Positions 57,365-64,000 of a stretch of 64,000 nt of DNA are shown here, piece by piece (positions within the stretch are counted from its first letter, which is position 1; the number at the start of each line of letters is the position of its first letter). Made by a program: the position numbers and the translations under genes. Origin of the DNA: Stenotrophomonas indicatrix (GTDB lineage: Bacteria > Pseudomonadota > Gammaproteobacteria > Xanthomonadales > Xanthomonadaceae); the NCBI GenBank assembly GCA_041545745.1, contig CP168152.1:1734001-1798000 (forward strand), in the 5' to 3' direction. The notes under the pieces were generated by a model that saw only the letters and a program-made list of their open reading frames with translations, did not search any database and was not told where the DNA came from.

Positions 57365-58780
57365 GTGTCGGTAGCGTTGGTATGGTTCCGTCGGGACCTG
57401 AGGTTGCAGGACAATCCGGCGCTGCAGGCAGCGCTGGAAGCGGGCCACGATGTGGTGCCGGTGTACATCCACGCGCCGCACGAAGAGGGCGAGTGGGCGC
57501 CGGGCGCGGCCTCCAATGCGTGGCGCCATCGTTCGCTGGCAGCGCTGGATGCCGACCTGCGTGCACGGGGTTCATCGCTGGTCCTGCGCGCCGGTGACAG
57601 CCTGCCGACCCTGCTGGAGCTGGTGCAGCAGACCGGCGCCGAGGCGGTGTACTGGAACCGCAAGTACGAACCGGCGACACAACCGCGTGATGCCGCCATC
57701 AAGCGCATGCTGCGCGAGCAGGGTATCGATGCGCAGAGCTGCAACGGCAGCCTGCTGCTCGAGCCCTGGGACATCGCTACCCAGCAAGGGCAGCCCTACA
57801 AGGTATTCACTCCGTACTGGCGCAACGTACTCAATCATTGGCGATTGCCGGCCCTGCAGGAGGCGCCGCGCACGTTGGCCGCACACACGGTTGAAGGCCT
57901 GGCGCTGGACGCGTTGCAGCTGGCGCCGCCATTGCAGTGGGACTCCGGCTTCTGGGAGCACTGGCAGCCGGGCGAGGCCGGCGCGCTCGAGGCGCTGTCC
58001 GTGTTCGAGGAGGGTGCGCTGCGCGGCTATCGCGAGCAGCGCGACCTGCCGGACCGGGTCGGTACCTCGCGGCTGTCGCCGCACCTGCATTTCGGCGAAA
58101 TCGCCCCGTGGCGCATCGCCCACGCGCTGGAACGCCTGCGCAGTGCTGGCAGCGATGCCGACATCGACGGCTACCTGCGCCAGCTCGGCTGGCGTGATTT
58201 CGCCTACCACCTGCTGCACCACTTCCCGAAAACGCCCACGGACAATCTCAATCCGCGTTTCGACCGTTTCCCCTGGGCCAACCCCAGTGCCGCCCAGCTG
58301 CACGACTGGCAGCGCGGCAACACCGGCGTGCCCATTGTCGATGCTGGCCTGCGCGAGCTCTGGCATACCGGCTACATGCACAACCGGGTGCGGATGATCG
58401 TCGCCAGCTACCTGTGCAAGCACCTGCGCGCGCATTGGCTGCACGGCGCGCACTGGTTCTGGGACACGCTGGTGGATGCGGACCTGGCCAACAACACGAT
58501 GGGGTGGCAGTGGGTGGCCGGTACCGGTGCCGACGCGGCTCCCTATTTCCGTGTATTCAATCCAGTCACCCAGGCCGAGAAGTTCGATCCACAGGCGCGC
58601 TACATCAGTCGCTGGGTACCGGAGCTGGCGGCGCTGCCGGTGAAGGCGCGGTTCGCTCCCTCGCAGCACCCGCAGCTGTTGGCCGAACGCGCGCCCGGGT
58701 ATCCGCGCACGCCGCTGGTGGACCTGGCGGCAGGTCGGGACGCGGCACTCGCTGCCTACCGCCAGTCGGCAGCGGGGTAA
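57365..58780 (+). CDS. phrB: deoxyribodipyrimidine photolyase
   Basis: A 471-residue light-driven CPD repair enzyme. The N-terminal antenna domain begins ALVWFRRDLRLQDNPALQAA. The FAD domain has TSRLSPHLHFGEIAPW, WRDFAYHLLHHFPKTP, the Trp-rich electron chain region and the signature TGYMHNRVRMIVASYLCKHL with WHWGxx-like WFWDTLVDADLANNTMGWQW. GTG 57365 has GAGAGG eight bases upstream; an ATG alternative would add a Ser/Arg-rich stretch overlapping the upstream gene region. Confidence 0.94.
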   Translation: MSVALVWFRRDLRLQDNPALQAALEAGHDVVPVYIHAPHEEGEWAPGAASNAWRHRSLAALDADLRARGSSLVLRAGDSLPTLLELVQQTGAEAVYWNRKYEPATQPRDAAIKRMLREQGIDAQSCNGSLLLEPWDIATQQGQPYKVFTPYWRNVLNHWRLPALQEAPRTLAAHTVEGLALDALQLAPPLQWDSGFWEHWQPGEAGALEALSVFEEGALRGYREQRDLPDRVGTSRLSPHLHFGEIAPWRIAHALERLRSAGSDADIDGYLRQLGWRDFAYHLLHHFPKTPTDNLNPRFDRFPWANPSAAQLHDWQRGNTGVPIVDAGLRELWHTGYMHNRVRMIVASYLCKHLRAHWLHGAHWFWDTLVDADLANNTMGWQWVAGTGADAAPYFRVFNPVTQAEKFDPQARYISRWVPELAALPVKARFAPSQHPQLLAERAPGYPRTPLVDLAAGRDAALAAYRQSAAG

Positions 58781-58921
58781 AGCACTGGCTGAGCGGTCCA
58801 GACAGCTAGCTGAACACGCCCCTGTCGACCAGTGCGATCATCATGCCGACATCGCGTCCGGCTGTTTATCCTCGTTGCCGCCCGCAAGCCGCCGGCCCGA
58901 CCGGAAACCAAGGAGAACACC

Positions 58922-59617
58922 ATGATCCGCAACACCACCCGCAACGTCGCACTGGCCCTGATGAGTGCGGCCGTCCTGTCGGCCTGCGCCACCGGCGGCT
59001 CCTATGTGCAGAGTGATCCATACGGCAACCCGACCGAGCAGCAGAACCGCACCGGCCGCAACGCCCTGATCGGTACCGCCATCGGCGTGGCCGCGGGCCT
59101 GCTGACCGGCGACAGCGCGACCGAGCGTCGCCAGCATGCGCTGATCGGCGCGGGTATCGGTGCACTCAGTGGCGCCGCCGTGGGTCAGTACCAGGATCGC
59201 CAGGAGCGCGCGCTGCGCGAGCGCACCGCCAACACCGGCATCGACGTCGAGCGCCAGGGCGACAACATCATGCTGAACCTGCCGGACGGCATCACCTTCG
59301 ACTTCGGCAAGTCGGCACTGAAGCCGCAGTTCTACGGCTCGCTCAATGGCGTTGCCGGCACCCTGCGTGATTACAACCAGACCATGATCGAAGTGGTCGG
59401 CCACACCGACAGCATCGGCAGCGACGCGGTCAACAACCGCCTGTCCAAGGAACGCGCCGATTCGGTGGCGCAGTACCTGATCGGCCAAGGCGTGCAGAGC
59501 GTGCGCATCGAGACCCTGGGCGCTGGCAAATCCTATCCGATTGCCGACAACAGCACAGATGCCGGCCGTGCCAAGAACCGCCGCGTCGAGATCCGCGTGA
59601 TTCCCCTCAAACAATAA
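58922..59617 (+). CDS. OmpA-family lipoprotein (YiaD-like)
   Basis: A 231-residue lipoprotein with lipobox LSAC (Cys about residue 21). A glycine-zipper membrane segment follows (LIGTAIGVAAGLLTGDSATE and ALIGAGIGALSGAAVGQYQD). The C-terminal OmpA domain (about residues 115-231) has ITFDFGKSALKP, VVGHTDSIGSDAVNNRLSKE and AGRAKNRRVEIRV, which bind peptidoglycan. AAGGAG precedes the ATG. It is monocistronic and closed by a strong terminator. Confidence 0.92.
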   Translation: MIRNTTRNVALALMSAAVLSACATGGSYVQSDPYGNPTEQQNRTGRNALIGTAIGVAAGLLTGDSATERRQHALIGAGIGALSGAAVGQYQDRQERALRERTANTGIDVERQGDNIMLNLPDGITFDFGKSALKPQFYGSLNGVAGTLRDYNQTMIEVVGHTDSIGSDAVNNRLSKERADSVAQYLIGQGVQSVRIETLGAGKSYPIADNSTDAGRAKNRRVEIRVIPLKQ

Positions 59618-59663
59618 TGCCCAGCGTTGTTGCTTGAGCCGGCCAGGCCATCGGCCGGAACGA

Positions 59664-59691
59664 AAATGCCGCCCTTGCAGGCGGCATTTTT
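59664..59691 (+). terminator. rho-independent terminator after the OmpA-family gene
   Basis: AAATGCCGCC / GGCGGCATTTTT stem with a CTTGCA loop, 47 bp after the stop. A and T runs on both sides allow use from either direction, including by smeRv. Confidence 0.85.
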
Positions 59692-59740
59692 GTGGGTGCT
59701 GGGCTTGCCCGGCACGCCGATAGCGCATGTGGAGAGCCGT

Positions 59741-59763
59741 GCCGACCAAGGTCGGCGACTACC
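59741..59763. repeat. SMAG-type monomer (CCGACC subtype)
   Basis: GCCGACCAAGGTCGGC hairpin followed by CTAC, a single monomer between the terminator and the end of smeRv. Confidence 0.65.
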
Positions 59764-59791
59764 AGGAGATTGGAGGCGGCATTGTTGTGGA

Positions 59792-60823
59792 TTACGCCGC
59801 CGACGCAGCCACCTTCTCCAGAATCCGCTTGCCGCTGCTCGCCAGCGCCGCTTCTTCCTGTTCCTGCTGCTGCCGCGCCAGCTTCGCACCGGGGCACTGC
59901 GCCAGCATGTAGTTGGCGTCGAAGTTGAGCTTCTCCACCAGGAAATCGACGAACGCGCGCACCTTCGGCGAGACCAGGCGGCCACCGGCGAAGACCGCAT
60001 TGAAATCCACTTCCGGCCCGGTCCAGCCGGCCAGCACGCGGCGCACCATGCCCGACTCGACGAAGGGCTTTGCCATCACGTCACCGGTCAGCAGCAGGCC
60101 TTCGCCACACACCAGCGCGCCATTCAGCGCCGACATGTCGTTGGCCGTCATCAGCGGCGTCACCGGGAAGTCGCGCAGCTCGCCACCGTTCTCGCCCAGC
60201 TGCCAGGTAAAGCGTGGCGAATTGCCGGTGTGGTACGGCTTGCGCATGGCCAGGATGCGGTGGAACTGCAGCTCTTCCGGATGCAGCGGCTCGCCGTAGC
60301 GCTCGATGTAGGCCGGGCTGGCGAACACCTGCGTGCGCAGGCTGCCGAGCTTGCGCGCCACCAGGTTGGAATCGGGCAGGGCACCCACGCGCAGGGCGAG
60401 ATCGGCCTCACCGGCGATCAGGTCCAGCTTCTCGTTGCCCATGTGCATGTCCAGGCGGATCTCCGGATACTGCGCATGGAACTGGCCCAGCAGCGGCGCG
60501 ATCCAGGTGATGCCGATCGAATAGGGCACGGTGAAGCGCAGCCAGCCGCGCGGGCCGGACTGCAGCTGGCTGACCGCGCTTTCGGCTTCTTCAAGCTCGC
60601 GTGCGATGCGCTGGCAATGCTCGTGATAGATCGAACCGGCTTCGGTGAGGCCGAGGCGGCGCGTGGTCCGGTGCAGCAGGCGCGCACCCAGGCGCGTCTC
60701 CAGTTCCTGCACCTTGCGGCTGACCGTGGTCTTGGGCAGGCCGAGCGATTTGGCAGCCGCGATGAAGCTGCCTTGCTCGACCACTTTGACGAAGATCAGC
60801 GTCTCGTTGAGATCGTGGGACAT
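59792..60823 (-). CDS. smeRv: LysR-family regulator of the SmeVWX-type efflux operon
   Basis: A 343-residue LysR protein. The winged HTH occupies residues 1-60 (SFIAAAKSLGLPKTTVSRKV, GARLLHRTTRRLGLTEAG), followed by a substrate-binding domain. A Gln/Glu/Ala-rich C-terminal extension of about 35 residues is longer than usual. It is divergent from smeU1, exactly the layout of smeRv in S. maltophilia, where point mutations turn it into an activator that raises quinolone and chloramphenicol resistance. ATG 60823 starts at the HTH. Confidence 0.85.
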   Translation of the reverse strand: MSHDLNETLIFVKVVEQGSFIAAAKSLGLPKTTVSRKVQELETRLGARLLHRTTRRLGLTEAGSIYHEHCQRIARELEEAESAVSQLQSGPRGWLRFTVPYSIGITWIAPLLGQFHAQYPEIRLDMHMGNEKLDLIAGEADLALRVGALPDSNLVARKLGSLRTQVFASPAYIERYGEPLHPEELQFHRILAMRKPYHTGNSPRFTWQLGENGGELRDFPVTPLMTANDMSALNGALVCGEGLLLTGDVMAKPFVESGMVRRVLAGWTGPEVDFNAVFAGGRLVSPKVRAFVDFLVEKLNFDANYMLAQCPGAKLARQQQEQEEAALASSGKRILEKVAASAA

Positions 60824-60970
60824 GGTCAGGAATCCTGGACGTCGGGGATGGGGCAATCGTGACAGAACGATTGGACCGGGGGCGGGATGATTATTCCCCT
60901 TAATCAGGACTAATCAAGTAGGGGTTTGAGGTCTATCGTGGCGCCATTCGCTAATTGGAGCCCGTCCGCC
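60824..60970. promoter_or_regulatory. divergent smeRv-smeU1 control region
   Basis: The region up to the small reading frame holds AT-richer sequence rare in this window. It contains GATTA, a 7-bp spacer and TAATC (60889-60905) and a repeated TAATCAGGAC/TAATCAAGTA (60901-60920). It most likely contains the LysR box and the two promoters. Confidence 0.55.
60889..60905. promoter_or_regulatory. LysR-type box GATTA-N7-TAATC
   Basis: A perfect 5-bp dyad with a 7-bp centre includes the T-N11-A frame of LysR sites. It is followed by another TAATC 10 bp on. Its position 66 bp before smeRv and about 300 bp before smeU1 suits autoregulation plus operon control. Confidence 0.5.
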
Positions 60971-61198
60971 ATGAGCCTGCGCAACATTCTTGCCCGCTTC
61001 CGGATTGCCGGCCAGAACGCCCTGGACCTGGCGATGACCGTCGAATCCCGCCCTAGTTCCTTGGTACACAAGGACTTTCGTGAGTTTACCGCACCCATGC
61101 GTCAGCAGCGTGGCGGTGCCTTGCGCCTTGCTTCGCAGAAGGGGGACCGACTGCGTCGAATCGGGACTATCCCGGATTTGGGAGGAAATGTCCCGTGA
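60971..61198 (+). CDS. possible small ORF overlapping the smeU1 start
   Basis: A 75-codon frame with ATG 60971, GGAG 12 bases upstream, and first half of good codon character (MSLRNILARFRIAGQNALDL). The second half is basic and weaker. Its stop TGA at 61196-61198 overlaps the smeU1 GTG as GTGA, the same coupling used by real gene pairs in this window. I recognise no domain. It might be a leader peptide or an untranslated leader that happens to be open. Confidence 0.35.
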   Translation: MSLRNILARFRIAGQNALDLAMTVESRPSSLVHKDFREFTAPMRQQRGGALRLASQKGDRLRRIGTIPDLGGNVP

Positions 61199-61965
61199 AT
61201 GGGATTCTGACCCCCGAGGTGCTGGTTCTCGGCGGCACCGGTGCCGTCGGCCAGGGTGTAGTCGGCGCATTGCTGGAGGCCGGCAGCCCCGTGCTGGTGG
61301 TCGGCCGCGATCCGCGCCGCCTGGCGGCATTGCACGAGCAGTTTGCCGATGAGCCTGGCCTGCAGACGATGCTGGGTTCGCTCAGCGACGACAGCTCGGC
61401 ACGCGTGCTGGCCGAACGCGTGGCGCAGCGTCCGCGTCCGCTTGCGGCAGTGATCGCGGCAATGGGTGGTCCGTACAACCGCGGTCGTGTGGTCGAGCGC
61501 GGCGGTGACGCACTGGCGGCGGCATTGCAGGCTGACCTGATGCCGCATGTGCACGCGGTGCGGCATCTGTTGCCGCTGCTGCAGGACAACGTGCACGCCC
61601 GTCGCTACGTGATGATCGGCAGCCCGGCCGGGCTGAAGCCCTGGGCCGGTTATGGCGAGACCTCGATCACCACGGCCGCGCTGCGCATGTACGCGCAGGT
61701 GGTGCACCAGGAAGCGCAGGCCGTGGGCGTTCGCGCGCAGATGCTGGAAGTGTGCAGCCCGGTATGCACCCCGGCCAACGCCGCCAACGCCTGCATCGAA
61801 TGGCCCAGTTCGCTGCTGGTCGGTCGCCGCGTGGTGTCCCTGCTCGATGGTTGCCGCGATAACCGCGCAATCGTCCGTTGCGACAGCAGTGATGCCGAAC
61901 TGCCGCGCGGGCTGCTGCACCTGGAAATACCGCCGCTGTGGCGCGACACCGCAGGCGTTGCTTGA
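61195..61965 (+). CDS. smeU1: short-chain dehydrogenase-like protein SmeU1
   Basis: A 256-residue Rossmann-fold protein, first gene of the efflux operon. The nucleotide motif is VLVLGGTGAVGQGVVGALLE. The usual catalytic YxxxK appears as YGETS, so the lysine is missing and normal SDR catalysis is doubtful. Segments VIAAMGGPYNRG and RYVMIGSPAG correspond to the NNAG and Ser regions. The start is GTG 61195 with GGAGG ten bases upstream. In S. maltophilia smeU1 is co-transcribed with smeV and smeW; its biochemical role is not established. Confidence 0.82.
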   Translation: MNGILTPEVLVLGGTGAVGQGVVGALLEAGSPVLVVGRDPRRLAALHEQFADEPGLQTMLGSLSDDSSARVLAERVAQRPRPLAAVIAAMGGPYNRGRVVERGGDALAAALQADLMPHVHAVRHLLPLLQDNVHARRYVMIGSPAGLKPWAGYGETSITTAALRMYAQVVHQEAQAVGVRAQMLEVCSPVCTPANAANACIEWPSSLLVGRRVVSLLDGCRDNRAIVRCDSSDAELPRGLLHLEIPPLWRDTAGVA

Positions 61966-62005
61966 CCTCAGCCTTGGTTGAGGTCGCAGGATACGCCGCC
62001 AAAAG

Positions 62006-62022
62006 TTGATAGCAATTCTCAA
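62006..62022. promoter_or_regulatory. Fur-box-like dyad before smeV
   Basis: TTGATAGCAATTCTCAA resembles gammaproteobacterial Fur sites (GATAATNATTNTC type) and lies in the only AT-rich stretch between smeU1 and smeV, 35 bp before the smeV start. By-eye similarity only. Confidence 0.3.
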
Positions 62023-62056
62023 ATAGCTGTACCACCCCTCCGTACGGATGCATGCC

Positions 62057-63280
62057 ATGACTTCCCCCAACACCACTCCACATCGTTTCCGTCATCGCCT
62101 GGCGATGGCTGGCGTGTCGATCCTCGCTGCCGCCGTTCTGGCTGCCTGCAGCGGTGGCCATGCCGAAGAAGCTGGCGCACCGCCGCCGCCGCAGGTCAGC
62201 GCTGCCCCCGTGCTGCTCAAGCAGATCAGCCAGTGGGACGAATTCAGCGGTCGCGTCGAGGCCGTACAGAGCGTCGAACTACGCCCGCGCGTGTCCGGCT
62301 ACATCGACAAGGTCAACTACGTTGAAGGCGAAGAAGTGAAAAAGGGCGCCGTCCTGTTCACCATTGATGCCCGCAGCTACCAGGCCGAGTACGACCGCGC
62401 CAACGCCGAACTGGCTCGCGCCCGCACCCAGGCGGTGCTGGCCCGCAGTGAGTCCGAGCGTGCCAAGCGCCTGGCCGAACAGCAGGCGATCTCCACCGAA
62501 ACGGCCGAACAGCGTCGCGCGGCCGCCGACCAGTCCGGTGCGGCGGTGCAGGCTGCGCAGGCCGCCCTGGATGCAGCCCGCCTCAACCTGGAGTTCACCA
62601 AGGTGCGTGCGCCGATCGACGGCCGTGCCGGTCGTGCGATGGTCACCGCCGGCAACCTGGTCACCGCCGGTGACAGCGCCAGCGTGCTGACCACGCTGGT
62701 CTCGCTGGACACGGTGTTCGTCTATTTCGATGCCGACGAAAGCACCTTCCTGCGGTACGCGCAGATGGCACGCAAGGGCGAACGCCCGAGCGAGCGCGAC
62801 AGCGAGCTGCCGGTGAAGGTCGGCCTGTCCGGTGAAGAAGGCTACCCGCACACGGGCAAGGTCGACTTCCTCGACAACCAGGTGACCCGCAGCACCGGCA
62901 CCATCCGCGTCCGCGCGCTGCTGGACAACGCCGACCGCCAGTTCACCCCGGGCCTGTTCGCCCGCGTGCAGCTGCTCGGCAGCGGTCAGTTCCAGGCCAT
63001 GCTGATCGACGACAAGGCCGTGCTGACCGACCAGGACCGCAAGTACGTCTACGTGGTCGACAAGGATGGCAAGGCCCAGCGCCGCGACATCCAGCTTGGC
63101 CGCACCGCCGAAGGCCTGCGCATCGTCGAGCAGGGTCTGGCCGCCGGTGACAAGGTGATCATCGATGGCGTGCAGAAGGTCTTCATGCCCGGTATGCCGG
63201 TGCAGGCGAAGGCGGTGGCGATGCAGCCCACCGCTGCGCCGGCGCCGGGTCGCGATGCAACTGCCGCCCTGAACCACTGA
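62057..63280 (+). CDS. smeV: RND efflux periplasmic adaptor SmeV
   Basis: A 407-residue membrane-fusion lipoprotein (lipobox LAAC, Cys about residue 31). It shows QWDEFSGRVEAVQSVELRPR and GYIDKVNYVEGEEVKKGAVL for the lipoyl domain, a coiled-coil hairpin (about residues 95-165) and EFTKVRAPIDGRAGRAMVTA. It is most like MexE-type adaptors. With SmeW and SmeX it would export quinolones, chloramphenicol and similar compounds. ATG 62057 was preferred; 62048 is in frame. smeW follows after 127 bp. Confidence 0.87.
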   Translation: MTSPNTTPHRFRHRLAMAGVSILAAAVLAACSGGHAEEAGAPPPPQVSAAPVLLKQISQWDEFSGRVEAVQSVELRPRVSGYIDKVNYVEGEEVKKGAVLFTIDARSYQAEYDRANAELARARTQAVLARSESERAKRLAEQQAISTETAEQRRAAADQSGAAVQAAQAALDAARLNLEFTKVRAPIDGRAGRAMVTAGNLVTAGDSASVLTTLVSLDTVFVYFDADESTFLRYAQMARKGERPSERDSELPVKVGLSGEEGYPHTGKVDFLDNQVTRSTGTIRVRALLDNADRQFTPGLFARVQLLGSGQFQAMLIDDKAVLTDQDRKYVYVVDKDGKAQRRDIQLGRTAEGLRIVEQGLAAGDKVIIDGVQKVFMPGMPVQAKAVAMQPTAAPAPGRDATAALNH

Positions 63281-63407
63281 TCCGCCGGCTCCTGATCCGC
63301 GTCCCCGCTTAGCTGCCGGTGCCAGCGGCAGCCGTCACTGCCTTCACCAGATTGGTGAGGGGCAGGGCGGCTGTTGCCCGCCGACGGCCTTTTCCAGGAA
63401 TTCTTCC

Positions 63408-64000
63408 ATGGACTTTTCCCGTTTCTTCATCGACAGGCCGATCTTCGCGGCGGTGCTGTCGATCGTGATCTTCGCCGCAGGCCTGATCTCGATTCCGATG
63501 CTGCCCATCGGTGAGTACCCCGAAGTGGTGCCGCCGTCGGTGGTCGTACGCACGGTCTATCCGGGCGCCAACCCCAAGGTGATCGCCGAAACCGTAGCCA
63601 CCCCGCTGGAGGAGGCCATCAACGGCGTTGAGGGCATGATCTACCTCAAGTCGGTGGCCGGCTCTGACGGCGTGCTGCAGATGACCATCACCTTCCGCCC
63701 GGGCACCGACCCGGACGAAGCGGCGGTGAAGGTACAGAACCGCGTCGCCCAGGCCCAGGCGCGACTGCCCGAGGACGTCCGCCGGCAAGGCGTGACCACC
63801 CAGAAGCAGTCGCCCACCTTCCTGATGGTGGTGCACCTGACCTCGCCCAACGGCAAGTACGACACCCTGTACCTGCGCAACTACGCCCGCCTGCACGTCA
63901 AGGATGCGCTGGCACGTATCCAGGGCGTGGGCGACGCGCAGATCTTCGGTGGTGGTGACTACGCGATGCGCGCCTGGCTGGACCCGGACAAGGTTGCCTC
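63408..64000 (+). CDS. smeW: RND efflux pump inner-membrane transporter SmeW (5' part)
   Basis: The first 197 codons of an HAE1-family proton-driven pump, cut by the window end. The start MDFSRFFIDRPIFAAVLSIV is the first membrane helix, followed by MLPIGEYPEVVPPSVVVRTV, YPGANPKVIAETVATPLEEA and INGVEGMIYLKS, the classic porter-domain opening. It closely follows the MexF pattern. AGGAATTCTTCC precedes the ATG. smeU2 and smeX would be expected beyond the edge. Confidence 0.92.
   Translation, partial: MDFSRFFIDRPIFAAVLSIVIFAAGLISIPMLPIGEYPEVVPPSVVVRTVYPGANPKVIAETVATPLEEAINGVEGMIYLKSVAGSDGVLQMTITFRPGTDPDEAAVKVQNRVAQAQARLPEDVRRQGVTTQKQSPTFLMVVHLTSPNGKYDTLYLRNYARLHVKDALARIQGVGDAQIFGGGDYAMRAWLDPDKVA

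Overview
The window is GC-rich, densely coded gammaproteobacterial chromosome of the Xanthomonadaceae. The best fit is the Stenotrophomonas maltophilia complex. The reasons are the many short GTAG-headed palindromes of the kind known there as SMAG repeats, an efflux locus with the smeRv/smeU1/smeV/smeW layout, the complete Entner-Doudoroff operon, and the Xanthomonad-style order of housekeeping genes. I see no prophage, conjugative element or CRISPR array.

Layout. 1-6.8 kb: thiD, a YoaK-like membrane protein, a PIN-PhoH ATPase, PrxQ and a GcvR-like ACT protein on the minus strand, divergent from dapA and a BamC-like lipoprotein. 6.9-12.1 kb: two near-identical 1340-bp IS3-family elements in the same orientation bracket fdxA and a sugar porter. 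12.1-18.3 kb: tRNA-Glu, then pcnB-folK-panB-panC-orf-panD-pgi. 18.4-23.2 kb: a RegBA-type redox two-component pair, ispG, a PAP2 phosphatase and a GacA-like regulator. 23.5-30.9 kb: zwf-glk-pgl-edd-eda, divergent from an orphan MalK-type ATPase. 31-38.4 kb: ygfZ, an SDHAF4-like factor, sdhCDAB, sdhE, a YgfX-like gene and lolCD. 38.5-46.3 kb: a lipoprotein, yggX-mutY, ftsY, a flagellar-rod-like small protein, htpG, rsmD and coaD. 46.3-51.2 kb: a lipoprotein, a YfhL-type ferredoxin, ggt, a metallo-beta-lactamase-fold hydrolase, a PsiF-repeat remnant and upp. 51.4-56.6 kb: a translationally coupled TonB receptor, phytase-like lipoprotein, purple-acid-phosphatase-like enzyme and a 50-residue protein. 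56.7-59.6 kb: a SUKH protein, photolyase and an OmpA-family lipoprotein. 59.8-64 kb: the SmeVWX-type efflux locus, cut by the window end inside smeW.

How the genes work together. Glucose 6-phosphate oxidation (zwf, pgl), hexose phosphorylation (glk) and Entner-Doudoroff cleavage (edd, eda) form one operon. Succinate dehydrogenase is encoded together with three assembly or associated factors. The pantothenate genes panB, panC and panD share a transcription unit, and coaD, a later coenzyme A gene, lies elsewhere. The 51-56 kb operon looks like an outer-membrane uptake system with phosphate-releasing enzymes.

The most unusual signal is not a gene. Eight intergenic elements of about 105 bp (1.2, 10.4, 10.6, 23.3, 24.3, 44.75, 45.0 and 50.1 kb) have 25-28-nt arms that are nearly perfectly complementary within a copy but different between copies. 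They enclose a ~50-nt core that itself folds into two hairpins with constant CATCCATG-like tips and covarying stems. Six of the eight form three convergent pairs. The predicted three-way junction and compensatory changes suggest a structured RNA or single-stranded DNA element. I do not recognise it as a named family.
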